Source: Micromonospora tarapacensis
Lineage (GTDB): Bacteria > Actinomycetota > Actinomycetes > Mycobacteriales > Micromonosporaceae
Direction: 5' to 3'
DNA: 64,000 nucleotides
Assembly: GCF_019697375.1 (NCBI RefSeq)
Contig: NZ_JAHCDI010000004.1
Coordinates: forward strand, 4,761,324 to 4,825,323
Program-made: the position numbers and the translations under genes
In this document: positions 17,817 to 26,118 of the stretch, one piece after another
Position numbering within the stretch: the stretch's first letter is position 1
Layout of the letters: every line of letters starts with the position of its first letter
The notes under the pieces: model-generated
The model's database searches: none
The model's input: only the letters and a program-made list of their open reading frames with translations
Told to the model about the DNA's origin: nothing

Positions 17817-18023
17817 GTGGCCGACACCATCGCCGAGACCGTCGACCTGCTCTACACCATCGACCAGGAGAAGCTCGACATCGACCAGCTGATCGCGCTG
17901 GGTGCGGCGCTTGCCACCCTCGCGCAGGCCGAGCGGCTGGATCAGATCAACGAGCGGCTGCGCAGCATCCATCAGCTGCTGACCACCGTGGCACACCGAT
18001 CGGCCGTCGACGGCACCCGCTGA
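17817..18023 (+). CDS. Small conserved hypothetical protein
   Basis: 68 residues from a GTG at 17817, preceded by GGAGGAG at good spacing. The longer open frame upstream is not needed. The sequence is acidic and helical with heptad-like leucines (AETVDLLYTIDQEKLDIDQL), suggesting a coiled coil, and has no Cys or Trp. It lies 105 nt after the helicase stop and before the LURP-one gene. Family and function not recognised. Confidence 0.6.
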   Translation: MADTIAETVDLLYTIDQEKLDIDQLIALGAALATLAQAERLDQINERLRSIHQLLTTVAHRSAVDGTR

Positions 18024-18045
18024 CGCCACCACCGCAGGGCACTGG

Positions 18046-18101
18046 GCCCGCGTGGCTCCGAGCCCGCGTGGCTCCGAGCCCGCGTGGCTCCGGGCCCGCG
18101 G
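18046..18101. repeat. 16-nt tandem repeat, 3.5 copies
   Basis: The unit GCCCGCGTGGCTCCGA repeats at 18046, 18062 and 18078 (last base changed), with a partial fourth copy. It lies in the short gap before the LURP-one gene and codes for nothing recognisable. It may be a slippage product. Confidence 0.85.
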
Positions 18102-18151
18102 CCGGTGCCGTGTTGTGCGACACTCCGGCGCACCACAGTTGAGGAGATTTC

Positions 18152-18730
18152 ATGCAGCTCGACGGCTTGCAGGCACAGCAGCAGTTCCACATCCGCCAGC
18201 GAGTGCGGTTCATGGTCAACCAGTACGAGGTCCACAGCGTCGCGCCGGATGGTTCCGAGGATGGGCTGCTGGCGTTCGCCCAGCAGAAGCGGCTCGCCTT
18301 CAAGGAGCAGGTGACGATCTACACCGACGACTCCAAGCAGCAGCCGCTGCTCGGGTTCAAGGCCCGCCAGCGCCTCGACCTCGGTGCCACGTACGACGTC
18401 ACCGACGAGGCCGGCAACCCGATCGGCCTGTTCCGCAAGGACTTCGCCCAGTCGCTGCTCCGCTCGACGTGGCACGTCGAGCAGGCCGGCCTGCCCAACG
18501 TCACCGGACAGGAGCGCAGCATGCCGGTGGCACTGGTGCGCCGGTTCGTCGACTCCCTGTCCTGGCTGCCGTACCACTTCGACTTCGTCGCGGGCGGCCA
18601 GCCCGTCTTCACCGTGGTGAAGAAGTGGGGCCTGCGCGACCGGTACGTCGTCGAGATCCAGAACCCGCAGATCGACCGGCGACTCGTGATCGCCATGGCG
18701 ATCGCCCTCGACGCCCTCCAGGGCCGCTGA
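18152..18730 (+). CDS. LURP-one-related / scramblase-like family protein
   Basis: 192 residues with the Tubby-like beta-barrel pattern of LURP-one-related proteins: short strands such as FMVNQYEVHSV, FKARQRLDLGATYDVTD and GNPIGLFRKDF, with a C-terminal hydrophobic helix (LVIAMAIALDAL) that would pass through the barrel. ATG at 18152 follows GAGGAG. Bacterial members are widespread but uncharacterised; phospholipid-related roles are suggested only by remote similarity to scramblases. It lies between the helicase and the convergent Tad operon. Confidence 0.7.
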   Translation: MQLDGLQAQQQFHIRQRVRFMVNQYEVHSVAPDGSEDGLLAFAQQKRLAFKEQVTIYTDDSKQQPLLGFKARQRLDLGATYDVTDEAGNPIGLFRKDFAQSLLRSTWHVEQAGLPNVTGQERSMPVALVRRFVDSLSWLPYHFDFVAGGQPVFTVVKKWGLRDRYVVEIQNPQIDRRLVIAMAIALDALQGR

Positions 18731-19011
18731 CACCTGGCGCACCGACTCTCGGTCGCCCATCCGGGGCCGGCTCGCCCATCGATTGCCGCGAGCCGGCCCG
18801 TCACCGCCCGAACCCGCCCTCGCGCCCGGTGCGCCCGGCTACCGCTGAACCTCCTCCCCTCGGTGCGTCCGGCTACCGCCGCCCCGCCCGGCCCTGCCCT
18901 GCCCGCTGCCCCGCCCCGCCGTCGCCGGCCCCGCCCCGCCGTCGCCGGCCCCGCCCGCCTCGCCGGGATGCGCGGGCCACGAGGACGCGACGCTGCCCCG
19001 CCGGTGCCCGG
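18731..19011. other. Convergent gap between LURP-one gene and Tad operon
   Basis: 281 nt without a supported gene. A 16-nt direct repeat CCCCGCCGTCGCCGGC occurs twice near 18913-18950 in low-complexity C/G-rich sequence. I see no clean terminator hairpin. Confidence 0.4.
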
Positions 19012-19584
19012 TCAGCCGCGCGGTGGACCGGCCCGGCTGGTGGCCTTCGCGGTCCGCGTCATTCCCGGCAACGGATCCACGATCACCTCCGCGCTGACCA
19101 GCACGTCCAGCCCGTCGAGCCGGCACCAGACCAACCGGCCGCCGTTCGCGGCGACCAACTCTGCCGCCCGGGCGCACGCCACCGGTTCGTCGTGAAGTGC
19201 CTGGCCCGCCCCGGCCAGCGCCCCGAAATCGGCAGCGACCCGGGCCTGCTGCCGCGCCATCCGAGCCGCGCCCACCCCGGCACCGAACAGGCCGGCCACG
19301 ACGAACAGCAGCCCCACCGCGAGCAGGCAGATCGTCGCCCCACCGCGATCGCTGCCCACGACCCGCGGCCGGCGGACCAGCCGACGGGTCGGTGCCGCTG
19401 GCGAAGTCCTCGGCCGAGCGGATGCGGAGTCCAGGCGACTTCCGGCAGGGCGCCCCGAGCGAGGCCCTGGCCGCCCGGGCCGACGGACGATCCAGCCAGC
19501 CCGACGGACGGACCAGCCGGGGCGACGGACGGACCAGCCGGGGCGACGGGCGGCCGGGGTTGGTCGATCCGGCACGCCGTTCAC
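19012..19584 (-). CDS. TadE-like protein of the helicase/secretion neighbourhood (Rv3654c type)
   Basis: Up to 190 residues. After about 75 Arg/Pro-rich residues comes the family core: DRGGATICLLAVGLLFVVAGLF, a single membrane segment with the Tad pseudopilin-like start, then RVAADFGALAGAGQAL and CARAAELVAANGGRLVWCRL with two cysteines. Such proteins are pilus-associated or minor pilins. The GTG at 19584 overlaps the preceding stop (GTGA), but the Arg-rich N-terminus contains tandem repeats and looks unlike the family; a later start near residue 75 is possible. Last gene of the Tad operon. Confidence 0.65.
   Translation of the reverse strand: MNGVPDRPTPAARRPGWSVRRPGWSVRRAGWIVRRPGRPGPRSGRPAGSRLDSASARPRTSPAAPTRRLVRRPRVVGSDRGGATICLLAVGLLFVVAGLFGAGVGAARMARQQARVAADFGALAGAGQALHDEPVACARAAELVAANGGRLVWCRLDGLDVLVSAEVIVDPLPGMTRTAKATSRAGPPRG
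19481..19555 (-). repeat. 21-nt tandem repeats in the TadE-like gene
   Basis: CGACGGACGGACCAGCCGGGG units at 19502 and 19523, with degenerate flanking copies, encode repeated PGWSVRR. Because the unit is a multiple of three, copy number can vary without frameshift. Confidence 0.75.
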
Positions 19585-19948
19585 GGCTGTGGCTCCGGTG
19601 CGCCCGGCTCGACCGCCGCGACGGCCGTGGCCACGACGGTGAGGGCGGGCAGATCAGCACCGAGGGCGCGGACCGGAGCGCGGACCGTGACCCGGACCTG
19701 TTCACCGTCGGAGACGACCAGCACCTCTGCGCCCGCCGGGGCTTGCCGGCTGCCGGCTGCGGTGCCCTGCTCGCCCCGGGAGGCGGCGAGTGCCGCCTCC
19801 GGGCCGCGTCCAGGCAGGCGGCCTTGGTGCTGACCGCGTCGACCGCGCTCAGGCCCGCGAGCAGGAGCATCAGCAGCGCCGGCAGGCCGGCCGCCAGCTC
19901 GGCGGTGAACGACCCTCGGTCGTGACCGGCCGGCCGGCGCCCGGTCAA
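19581..19948 (-). CDS. TadE-like protein (Rv3655c type), frameshifted
   Basis: TTG start at 19948, inside the previous gene's stop (TTGA). The first frame gives DRGSFTAELAAGLPALLMLL and VSTKAACLDAAR. One G is missing at 19799-19800; inserting it continues with EAALAASRGEQGTA, VLVVSDGEQVRVTVRAPV and VVATAVAAVEPGAPEP, ending at 19581. This is the usual layout of TadE-like minor pilins: a prepilin-like N-terminal membrane helix and a short exported domain. Overlapping starts and stops on both sides show tight coupling. Confidence 0.72.
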
Positions 19949-20112
19949 TTCAGTGCCCGGTCGATGACGGCGGTCAACGCGGACTGCACACCGTCGGAGG
20001 TCAGCACCTTGAGCAGGACACCGCCGAAGGCCACCGCGGCGAGCGTTCCGACCGCGTACTCCGCGGTGTTCATTCCGGCGTCCCCGCGAAGGCGGGCGAG
20101 GATTCTGCGCAC
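19945..20112 (-). CDS. Small pilin-like protein, DUF4244
   Basis: 55 residues from a GTG at 20112, preceded by AAAGGA. GDAGMNTAEYAVGTLAAVAF carries the G-x3-T-x-E-Y pattern of Flp/TadE-type prepilins, where the conserved glutamate follows the cleavage site, and is followed by one hydrophobic helix. The size and place between tadC and the TadE-like genes suggest this is the main pilin of the Tad locus. That function is inference; the family assignment is good. Confidence 0.8.
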   Translation of the reverse strand: MRRILARLRGDAGMNTAEYAVGTLAAVAFGGVLLKVLTSDGVQSALTAVIDRALN

Positions 20113-20135
20113 GTGTTCGTCCTTTCTCGATGGGT

Positions 20136-20907
20136 TCACAGCACGTCGCCGAGCACGGCGACGATCACCGGCACCAGACCGGCGAGAATGAAGGCGGGCA
20201 GGAAGCAGAGGCCCAGCGGAAGCACGATCAGCACGCCGGCCCGGCGCGCGGCCGCTTCGAGCTCGATGGCCCGATCCGTCCTCAGGTCGTCGGCGAGCCG
20301 GGTGAGCGCACCCGCCAGGGCGGCCCCGCTGCTCGCCGAGCGGATGGCGGCGGTGGCGATGCGGTGCGCTCCCGGCACCGTCCCCAGATGTGCCCACGCC
20401 TCCTGCGGTCCACCGCCGAGTTGCAGCGTCCGACCGACCCGGGCGAGCTGTCCGGCCAGCGGCCCGCCGAGCGCGTCGGCCACGGTGAGCACCGAGCGCT
20501 CCACCGGCGCCCCCGCCCGTAGCGCCGCCGCCAGCAGATCGGCGGCGAGGGTAGGTCGGCGGCGGCGCGCAACCGACGACGCCGGACCGCCGGAGGTTCG
20601 ATCCGCCGGAGCAGCCGGTCGAGCAGCACCGCCGCGGGCAGCGCCGTCACCAGACCGGGCCAGCCCTCGACCAGTACCGCCACCGCCACCCCCGAGAGCC
20701 CGGCGGCGAGGCGGATCAGGTCAGGCCGCCAACCGGCCGGAGCCCGTGACGGCCCCCGCCAGCTCGGCCCTCCTGCGGGGCGACGGCCGGTGCGGCCCCG
20801 CCGGACAGCCGCCGCAGCCGCCGCCGGGGCCGGAACCGACCGACAGCGACCGCGGCGATCAGGGTGGCGCCCGCCACGCCGCCGACGGCCAGGGTTGTGC
20901 CGGACAT
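20136..20907 (-). CDS. TadC-like type II secretion system F-domain protein, frameshifted
   Basis: The ATG at 20907 overlaps the tadB stop (TGATG). The opening frame reads MSGTTLAVGGVAGATLIAAV. A missing base near 20,728-20,740 leads into RPDLIRLAAGLSGVAVAVLV and RAAADLP, and a missing C at 20549-20551 leads into LAADLLAAALRAGAPVERSV and the conserved F-domain end RRAGVLIVLPLGLCFLPAF. This is an inner-membrane platform protein of the pilus machine. Both breaks are single-base and lie in GC-rich runs. Confidence 0.75.
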
Positions 20908-22318
20908 CAGCTTCCCCCACTCGGGACGACCGCGAGACGTTCCGCCCAGAGCAGCCCGACCACCTGAAGGCCGACGGCACCGATCGCACAGCCGCCACCG
21001 ATCGCGGTGTGCAGCAGGACCTGGAGGGGATCCACCCCGATCCCGTAGCCGAGACCGATCCCGCCCAGCGGCAGGGCGGCCAGCAGCAAGGCGGTGGCCC
21101 GAGCCCCGGACGCCTGGGCCGCGGCTGCGGCCAGCCCCCGATCCGTCGACCGGGCGTCGGCCTCGATCCGCTCCACCAGCTCGGCCAGCGGCGCCCCCGT
21201 ACGCTCGGCGAGCCGTACTGCGGCCTGGGCCAACCGCCCGAGGCGGTCCACCGCGACACCGGGTGCCGGCCGGTCCGGCGTGCCCTGGTCGAACCCGGCG
21301 GACCGGCCGGCATCCACATCGGCCTCGTCGACCGGGACCGGTTGGGCCGGCGCGGTGGCGAGCGTCGAGGAAAGGCTGGTCAGCACCTGAGCGGCCACCG
21401 GCACCGGCAGGCCGACCCGTAGGTCCGCGGCGAGGGCGCACAACTGGTCCAGCCGCTCCCGACGGGCCCGAGCCGCCCGGCTTCCCGTTGCCCGGCGGAG
21501 CAGCGCCCGCACACCCAGCGTGCCGTAACCGGCCAGGGCGGCCGCCGCCACCGGACCGGCCAGCAGCCCACCGATCACCGCGCCGAGCAGGCTGGTCAGC
21601 AGCAGGGTGCGCCGCGGCCTCGCCGCCCACGATGTCGGCCGGCTCGCGACCGGCTGGCGGCGGGCCGTCTGTTCGCCGTGGTGGTTCTCCGGACGGCCCG
21701 AGGCCAGCTGACTCCCGGTCGACCGCGGCGAAACGACCATCCGTCCGCTCGGAACCACGACGCCGGACGCCGCCTTCGGCACGGGGCCACCCGGTTTGCC
21801 GACGGGCCGGTTCGGCCGACGGCTCCTCGCCACCCCGGCGGGTGGGACGCGGCCGGCGACGTCGGCGGCGCGGGCTCCGGCACCGAGGCGCGAAGGCCGC
21901 CCGGACGATGCACCGTGCAGGCGGACCCGCCGGACCCGCCGGACCCGCCGGACCCAGCGGACCCGGCCACGGCGCGGCTGCCGGCCGGCTCCTGCCCGCC
22001 AGCGGCGGAGGTGGGCACGAGCCGCCGTGGGCCCCTCGCCGCTCCGGCGTCCGTCCCGATCGGGACGGACGCCCCGGCCGTCGCCGGCCACCCGACCCCG
22101 GTCGAGCCCTGCTCGGCGCGGCGCGGATCGCCCCGCCTCTCGCCGTCGGTCCGTTGCACCGCCTCACGCAGCGAAACGACCCAGGCGACCAGCGGATCGT
22201 CGACCTCCTCCCGACCGGACACAACCCGGCCCGCAACAGCCCGGGCACGAATCCGGTTCAGCCCCACCGTTACCAGCACCGGCAGCGTCACCGCCGCGCA
22301 CCACCACGCGGCGCTCAT
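20907..22318 (-). CDS. TadB-like pilus assembly platform protein, frameshifted
   Basis: The ATG at 22318 overlaps the tadA stop (ATGA). The first frame holds one membrane segment (WWCAAVTLPVLVTVGL) and a long Pro/Gly/Ser-rich linker; coherent sequence changes frame at about 21,800-21,860. The second frame has LLTSLLGAVIGGLLAGPVAA and the F-domain with PVPVAAQVLTSLSSTLA and LAERTGAPLAELVERIEADA, then the paired C-terminal membrane helices. With TadC it forms the membrane platform through which the TadA ATPase drives pilus assembly. The linker, with its 9-nt repeats, is unusually long. Confidence 0.75.
21922..21964 (-). repeat. 9-nt tandem repeat in tadB linker
   Basis: About 4.7 copies of CGGACCCGC, read on the coding strand as repeated Gly-Gly-Ser. 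A slippage-prone site next to the place where the tadB reading frame changes. Confidence 0.8.
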
Positions 22319-23514
22319 GACGGCACTGCCGATCCGGGCCAGGGCTCGCACAGGATGGGCGGCACCGGCACGTCGCGGCCCCGGATCAGAGTCCCGAGTG
22401 CGCGGGCCGCAAGGCCAAGCCCTCGACCCCGGATCCACGCGGGGACCGCGGTTACCAGTCGGTCGGGCCCCTCCGGCAGCAGCAGGCAGATCGACTCCAG
22501 CACCCGCCCCTGCGGCGTGCGGCGGATCTGGAACACCACCTGGAGCGCCGCGGCCACCTGGGCGTGCAGCGCCAGCCGTGGCAGCCCGCCGAGCAGACCG
22601 AGCGCCTCCAACCGGGCAGGTACGTCCGAGGGAGTGTTGGCATGCAGCGTCCCCGCGCCACCGTCATGCCCCGTGTTCAGTGCCGCGAGAAGATCGACTA
22701 CTTCTCCGCCCCGGCACTCGCCGACCACCAGCCGGTCCGGCCGCATCCGCAGCGCCTGCCGGACCAGCTCGCTCAGGCCGACGGCACCCGTGCCCTCCAC
22801 GTTGGCCGTACGCGCCTGCAGGCCCACCACGTGCGGGTGCACCGGCCGCAACTCGGCGGCATCCTCCACCAGCACGATTCGCTCGGTGGTCGGCACCAGC
22901 CCGAGCAGCGTGTTCAACAAGGTGGTCTTGCCCGAGCCGGTGCCACCGATGACCAGGTAGGCGAGCCGGGCCGCCACCACGGCGGCGAGCACCGGTGCCA
23001 CCGGTCGGGCCACGGCACCCTGTGTCACCAGCTCGTCCAGAGTGAACGGCCGCTGCCGGAAGGTACGCAGCGAGAGGTAGGGCCCGTCGGTCGCCACCGG
23101 CGGCAGGACCGCGTGCAGTCGCGTACCGTCGGCCAGCCGTGCGTCCGCGCACGGCGAACCGTCGTCCAGCCGCCGGCCGGCCCCGGCCGCGAGTCGCTGC
23201 GCCAACCGGCGTACGTCCTCCGCGGTGCCCACCGGCACCGGGACCTGGTGCAGCCCCTGACCACGGTCGACCCACACGCGCGCCCCGTTGACCAGCACGT
23301 CCGTCACCTCGGGATCGGCCAGCAGCGCAGCGAGCGGGCCGACGCCCACCAGGTCGTCGCGCACCCGGTCGGCGATCCGGAGCAGGGCGTTGTCGCCGAG
23401 TACGGCGGCGTCGGGTTCGGCCCGGACCGCGGAGACGATCGCGGCCGAGGTCACCGGCGTGGTGGTGGCGGCCATCCGCTGCCGCACGCGGGCCGCGAGG
23501 TTCTCCCCGGTCAT
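22315..23514 (-). CDS. tadA: TadA/CpaF family secretion ATPase
   Basis: 399 residues. An N-terminal domain of about 150 residues is followed by the RecA-like ATPase core: Walker A IGGTGSGKTT (189-198), Asp/His boxes (VLVEDAAELRP), Walker B GECRGGE (265-271) and TGHDGGAGTLHA (281-292). It is cytoplasmic and powers Tad pilus extension and possibly retraction. The ATG at 23514 overlaps the ssd stop (ATGA), and the stop overlaps tadB. Equivalent in position to Rv3659c. Confidence 0.9.
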   Translation of the reverse strand: MTGENLAARVRQRMAATTTPVTSAAIVSAVRAEPDAAVLGDNALLRIADRVRDDLVGVGPLAALLADPEVTDVLVNGARVWVDRGQGLHQVPVPVGTAEDVRRLAQRLAAGAGRRLDDGSPCADARLADGTRLHAVLPPVATDGPYLSLRTFRQRPFTLDELVTQGAVARPVAPVLAAVVAARLAYLVIGGTGSGKTTLLNTLLGLVPTTERIVLVEDAAELRPVHPHVVGLQARTANVEGTGAVGLSELVRQALRMRPDRLVVGECRGGEVVDLLAALNTGHDGGAGTLHANTPSDVPARLEALGLLGGLPRLALHAQVAAALQVVFQIRRTPQGRVLESICLLLPEGPDRLVTAVPAWIRGRGLGLAARALGTLIRGRDVPVPPILCEPWPGSAVPS

Positions 23515-24620
23515 ACCGCACCCGCCGCGGACTGCCCGGTGAGCTCGGTGACGATCCGCTGGCAGAGCTCGGCCAACGGCCCGCGTCCACCGGCCGCCGG
23601 TGCCTCACCCCGCTCGAGCCCCCGGCACAACCCCGGCTCGGGCCGTAGCGTGCCGGCCAGTGGCAGGCCGAGTGCTCTGGCGACTTCACTGGCGCGTAAC
23701 CGGCCGGGAGCGGGGCCTCGGACGATGACCGACAGGTCGTGGCAGTGCGGGGCCGCCGCCGTGACCACCCGGGCCGCGGCGGCGGTCGCCCGCAGCTCGG
23801 CGGGCACCACCACGAACGCCCGGTCAGCCGCCTGAAGAGCGGTCACGGCCGCGTCGTCGAGTTGGCGAGGCAGGTCCGCCACCACGAAGTCCCGGCCTCG
23901 ACGGGCAGCGTCCAGGGTGGCCGCCATCGCCTCGGCCGGCACGGCGGTCAGGTCGCCGCGATCCCAGGAGAGCACCACCAGATCACCCCGGCTGGGCAGC
24001 GCCCGCACCAGGGCCGGGGCGTCGACCCGCCCGTCCGCGCCGGTCAGTGCCGGCCAGCGCAGCCCCTCCAACTGCTCCCAGCCGAGCACCAGGTCCAGAC
24101 CACCGCCGAGCGGGTCGGCATCGAGCAGGAGGGTACGCAGCCGTGCCCGGGCGGCGGTGACGGCAAGGCCGCCGGCGAGGATGCTGGCACCGGCTCCACC
24201 TCGGCCGCCGACCACGGCAATCATCCGGACCCCGGCGGGGGCCTCGACCCCGCACTCGGCAAACCGGTCGACCAGCCAGGGCTCGGCCGCCGGCAGTACG
24301 GCGACGTGTTCGGCGCCGAGCAGCTCGGCCACCTGCCAGCCGGACTCGATGTCACCGCTCCGGCCCACCAGGACCAGTCGGGAACGCCGGGGCAGCCGCG
24401 CCCGCAGGCAGGGCTGCGCCTGGTCACTGCCGATGAAGACCAACGGAGCGGGCTGCCAGCGGGTGCGGGCTGCTGCGGGATCGGCGGCCACCTCCACCTC
24501 GACACCGCTGGCGGCGGCGAGCCGGAGCAGGTCGTCGAGGAGGTCGCCGTCCGAGGTGACGACCAGCGGTGGGTGCCGGTGTGGCGGGACGGAGGTACGG
24601 GGTGGCATCGCGGCCTCCAA
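23511..24620 (-). CDS. CpaE-like / septum-site-determining (Ssd) protein
   Basis: 369 residues, MinD/ParA-like. A receiver-like N-terminal domain of about 125 residues is followed by a P-loop-like GGRGGAGAS, which lacks the usual lysine of the deviant Walker A; this is a known feature of the Ssd/CpaE-like group. LLLDADPLGGGLDLVLGWE and FVVADLPRQLDD follow. CpaE proteins place the pilus machine at a cell pole; the mycobacterial relative (Rv3660c) influences septum formation. It is the first gene of the operon, so its promoter lies in the 24,621-24,871 region. Confidence 0.82.
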   Translation of the reverse strand: MEAAMPPRTSVPPHRHPPLVVTSDGDLLDDLLRLAAASGVEVEVAADPAAARTRWQPAPLVFIGSDQAQPCLRARLPRRSRLVLVGRSGDIESGWQVAELLGAEHVAVLPAAEPWLVDRFAECGVEAPAGVRMIAVVGGRGGAGASILAGGLAVTAARARLRTLLLDADPLGGGLDLVLGWEQLEGLRWPALTGADGRVDAPALVRALPSRGDLVVLSWDRGDLTAVPAEAMAATLDAARRGRDFVVADLPRQLDDAAVTALQAADRAFVVVPAELRATAAAARVVTAAAPHCHDLSVIVRGPAPGRLRASEVARALGLPLAGTLRPEPGLCRGLERGEAPAAGGRGPLAELCQRIVTELTGQSAAGAV

Positions 24621-24706
24621 GCGGTCGGCACGGGTTCACTGGGTCGAACCCTGCCGCCGGTGCCACCCCCGACGCCGCCCCGACGGGCTCGCCTGTGGAC
24701 GACGAA

Positions 24707-24754
24707 CTGCTATGTGGACAACATCCGCAGCCGTCGTTGATCTGCTATGTGGAC
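24707..24754. promoter_or_regulatory. Two 13-nt direct repeats between divergent Tad operon and VHL-like gene
   Basis: CTGCTATGTGGAC occurs at 24707-24719 and again at 24742-24754, 35 nt start to start, in the 251-nt divergent region. Spacing near three and a half helical turns and exact identity suggest binding sites for a shared regulator; none is encoded next to them. Confidence 0.45.
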
Positions 24755-24871
24755 CGTCGGCACATCGCACCGATCTCGAACCCTGCCAACCGTGGCGGGA
24801 CGTGACACGCACCACGCATAATCGACGTCCTGTGCCGTCGGCCGAACGGCGTCCCTCGCCGGATCGAGGTC

Positions 24872-25775
24872 ATGAAGCAGCCGCCAGATGATCACGAGCG
24901 TCCCCGCGTCGAGCCGAGGCTGCGGGTCGGCCCCTGGCTGTTCGACCCACGTTCCCGCGCCAGGACACCGGTGCGGCCGGCGCTCACGGCACGCCCAATT
25001 CCACCGGCACTACCGCCGGCACCGGACGTCGGTGACCGCGAGCCGGCGACGACGACGCTTTCCGTACGGGAACCCGCCGTTCCGGTGGAACCCGCGCGCC
25101 ACGCCCCCGGCCGCATGTCGCACCGGCTGGTGCTGGCGGGCCTCGCCGCCGCCGTACTCGCCCTCATGCTCACCGCGCTCTGGCCGACGATCGAACCACC
25201 GACGGTCGCGGCCCCGGACGTACCGTCCGACTACTGGGTCCCCCCGCCGCCGGCCGCCCCGGACGAGATCGCCTCCGCCGGGCCGCCGTCGCCGTCCGCC
25301 GCAGCGGCCTCGTCGTCCGTCGCGGGAGTCTCGTCCCCCGCCCGCAGGCCAGCCGCAGGGCGACGCCGGCTCCGTCGGCCAGCCGCACGGGCTCGCCGGC
25401 TGAGCCGGGCGGGCCGGGTGAGCCCAGCGCCCGCCCGAGTTCGCCGACCAGTCGACCGGCGAGTCCGCCGCCTACCACCCGGCCCCCGAGCCGCCGCAGC
25501 TGACGCCCCTGCCGGCCTGGCGGGAGCACGGGCTGCGCTCCGTCAGCGGCGGCGCCGCGACCAGCATCGAGTTCGTCAACCAACGATCGCGGTCGGTGAT
25601 CGTGTACTGGCTGGACCACCGCGGGCACCGGAGGCAGTACGCGGTGTTGCCACCGTCCGCGTCGCATGAGCAGCACACGTCCGTCGGCCACCCCTGGGTG
25701 GTGACGGACCGCCGGGGCCGGGCACTGGTCTGCTTCGAACCGACCCGCACGCCCGCCCGAGCCGTGGTCAGGTAA
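24872..25775 (+). CDS. Membrane-anchored protein with VHL-beta-like domain, frameshifted
   Basis: ATG at 24872. About 84 Pro/Arg-rich cytoplasmic residues precede one membrane helix (about 85-105, HRLVLAGLAAAVLALML), then a Pro/Ser/Ala-rich linker. The frame breaks at least twice between about 25,340 and 25,430. From about 25,430 a single frame runs to TAA at 25773-25775, reading SIEFVNQRSRSVIVYWLDH, YAVLPPSASHEQHTSVGHPW and a short Asp/Arg end. This last part of about 80 residues aligns without gaps to the beta domain of the von Hippel-Lindau protein over its ligand pocket. It is predicted to lie outside the cytoplasm. Divergent from the Tad operon. Role unknown. Confidence 0.7.
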
Positions 25776-26118
25776 CCGTCTCACGCGGAAAGGGACGACC
25801 CCCGTCGGGGGGAGACGGGGGTCGTCGGAGGTTCGGCTCCGGGGGGGTCGAGCCGAACCAACTCAGCGGTCGCGGGGGGTGCAACCGCCGAGGGCCTGTC
25901 GGTTGTACGAGACGTGAATACTCGTCCTGCGAACAAGTCTGCCTGAGCGGACCTGTGTACGTCGAGTGGTGTAGCCTCCACTCCCTGCGAAATCCTGTTC
26001 GCAGAGTGTGATCGCAGTCACTGTTCGCAGGCGGTGTGAAGGTCGACCCGCAGGTCCGAGCCCTCTTCGACCCCCGGGCACCCGCCGACGATAGACCATC
26101 GGGCTAGACTTTCGCGCC
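25776..26118. promoter_or_regulatory. 343-nt gap: double hairpin, TGCGAA boxes and HAD gene promoter
   Basis: No supported gene. Two hairpins follow the VHL-like gene (25794-25826 and 25830-25859). Then come four copies of a half-site: CTGCGAAC at 25927-25934, CTGCGAA at 25985-25991, and GTTCGCAG at 25997-26004 and 26023-26030. The middle two form an inverted repeat with 7-nt arms. TAGACT at 26105-26110 is a good -10 box for the HAD gene, whose GTG follows 8 nt later. Confidence 0.5.
25794..25859 (+). terminator. Two consecutive hairpins after the VHL-like gene
   Basis: GACGACCCCCGTC pairs with GACGGGGGTCGTC (13 bp, 7-nt loop) and GGTTCGGCTC with GAGCCGAACC (10 bp, 10-nt loop), separated by 3 nt. 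The first starts 18 nt after the stop codon. No U-run. Confidence 0.7.

Noticed and set aside
25985..26004. LexA (SOS) box in the CTGCGAA inverted repeat
   Set aside because: The actinobacterial SOS consensus CGAAC-N4-GTTCG is not met; arms and spacing differ.
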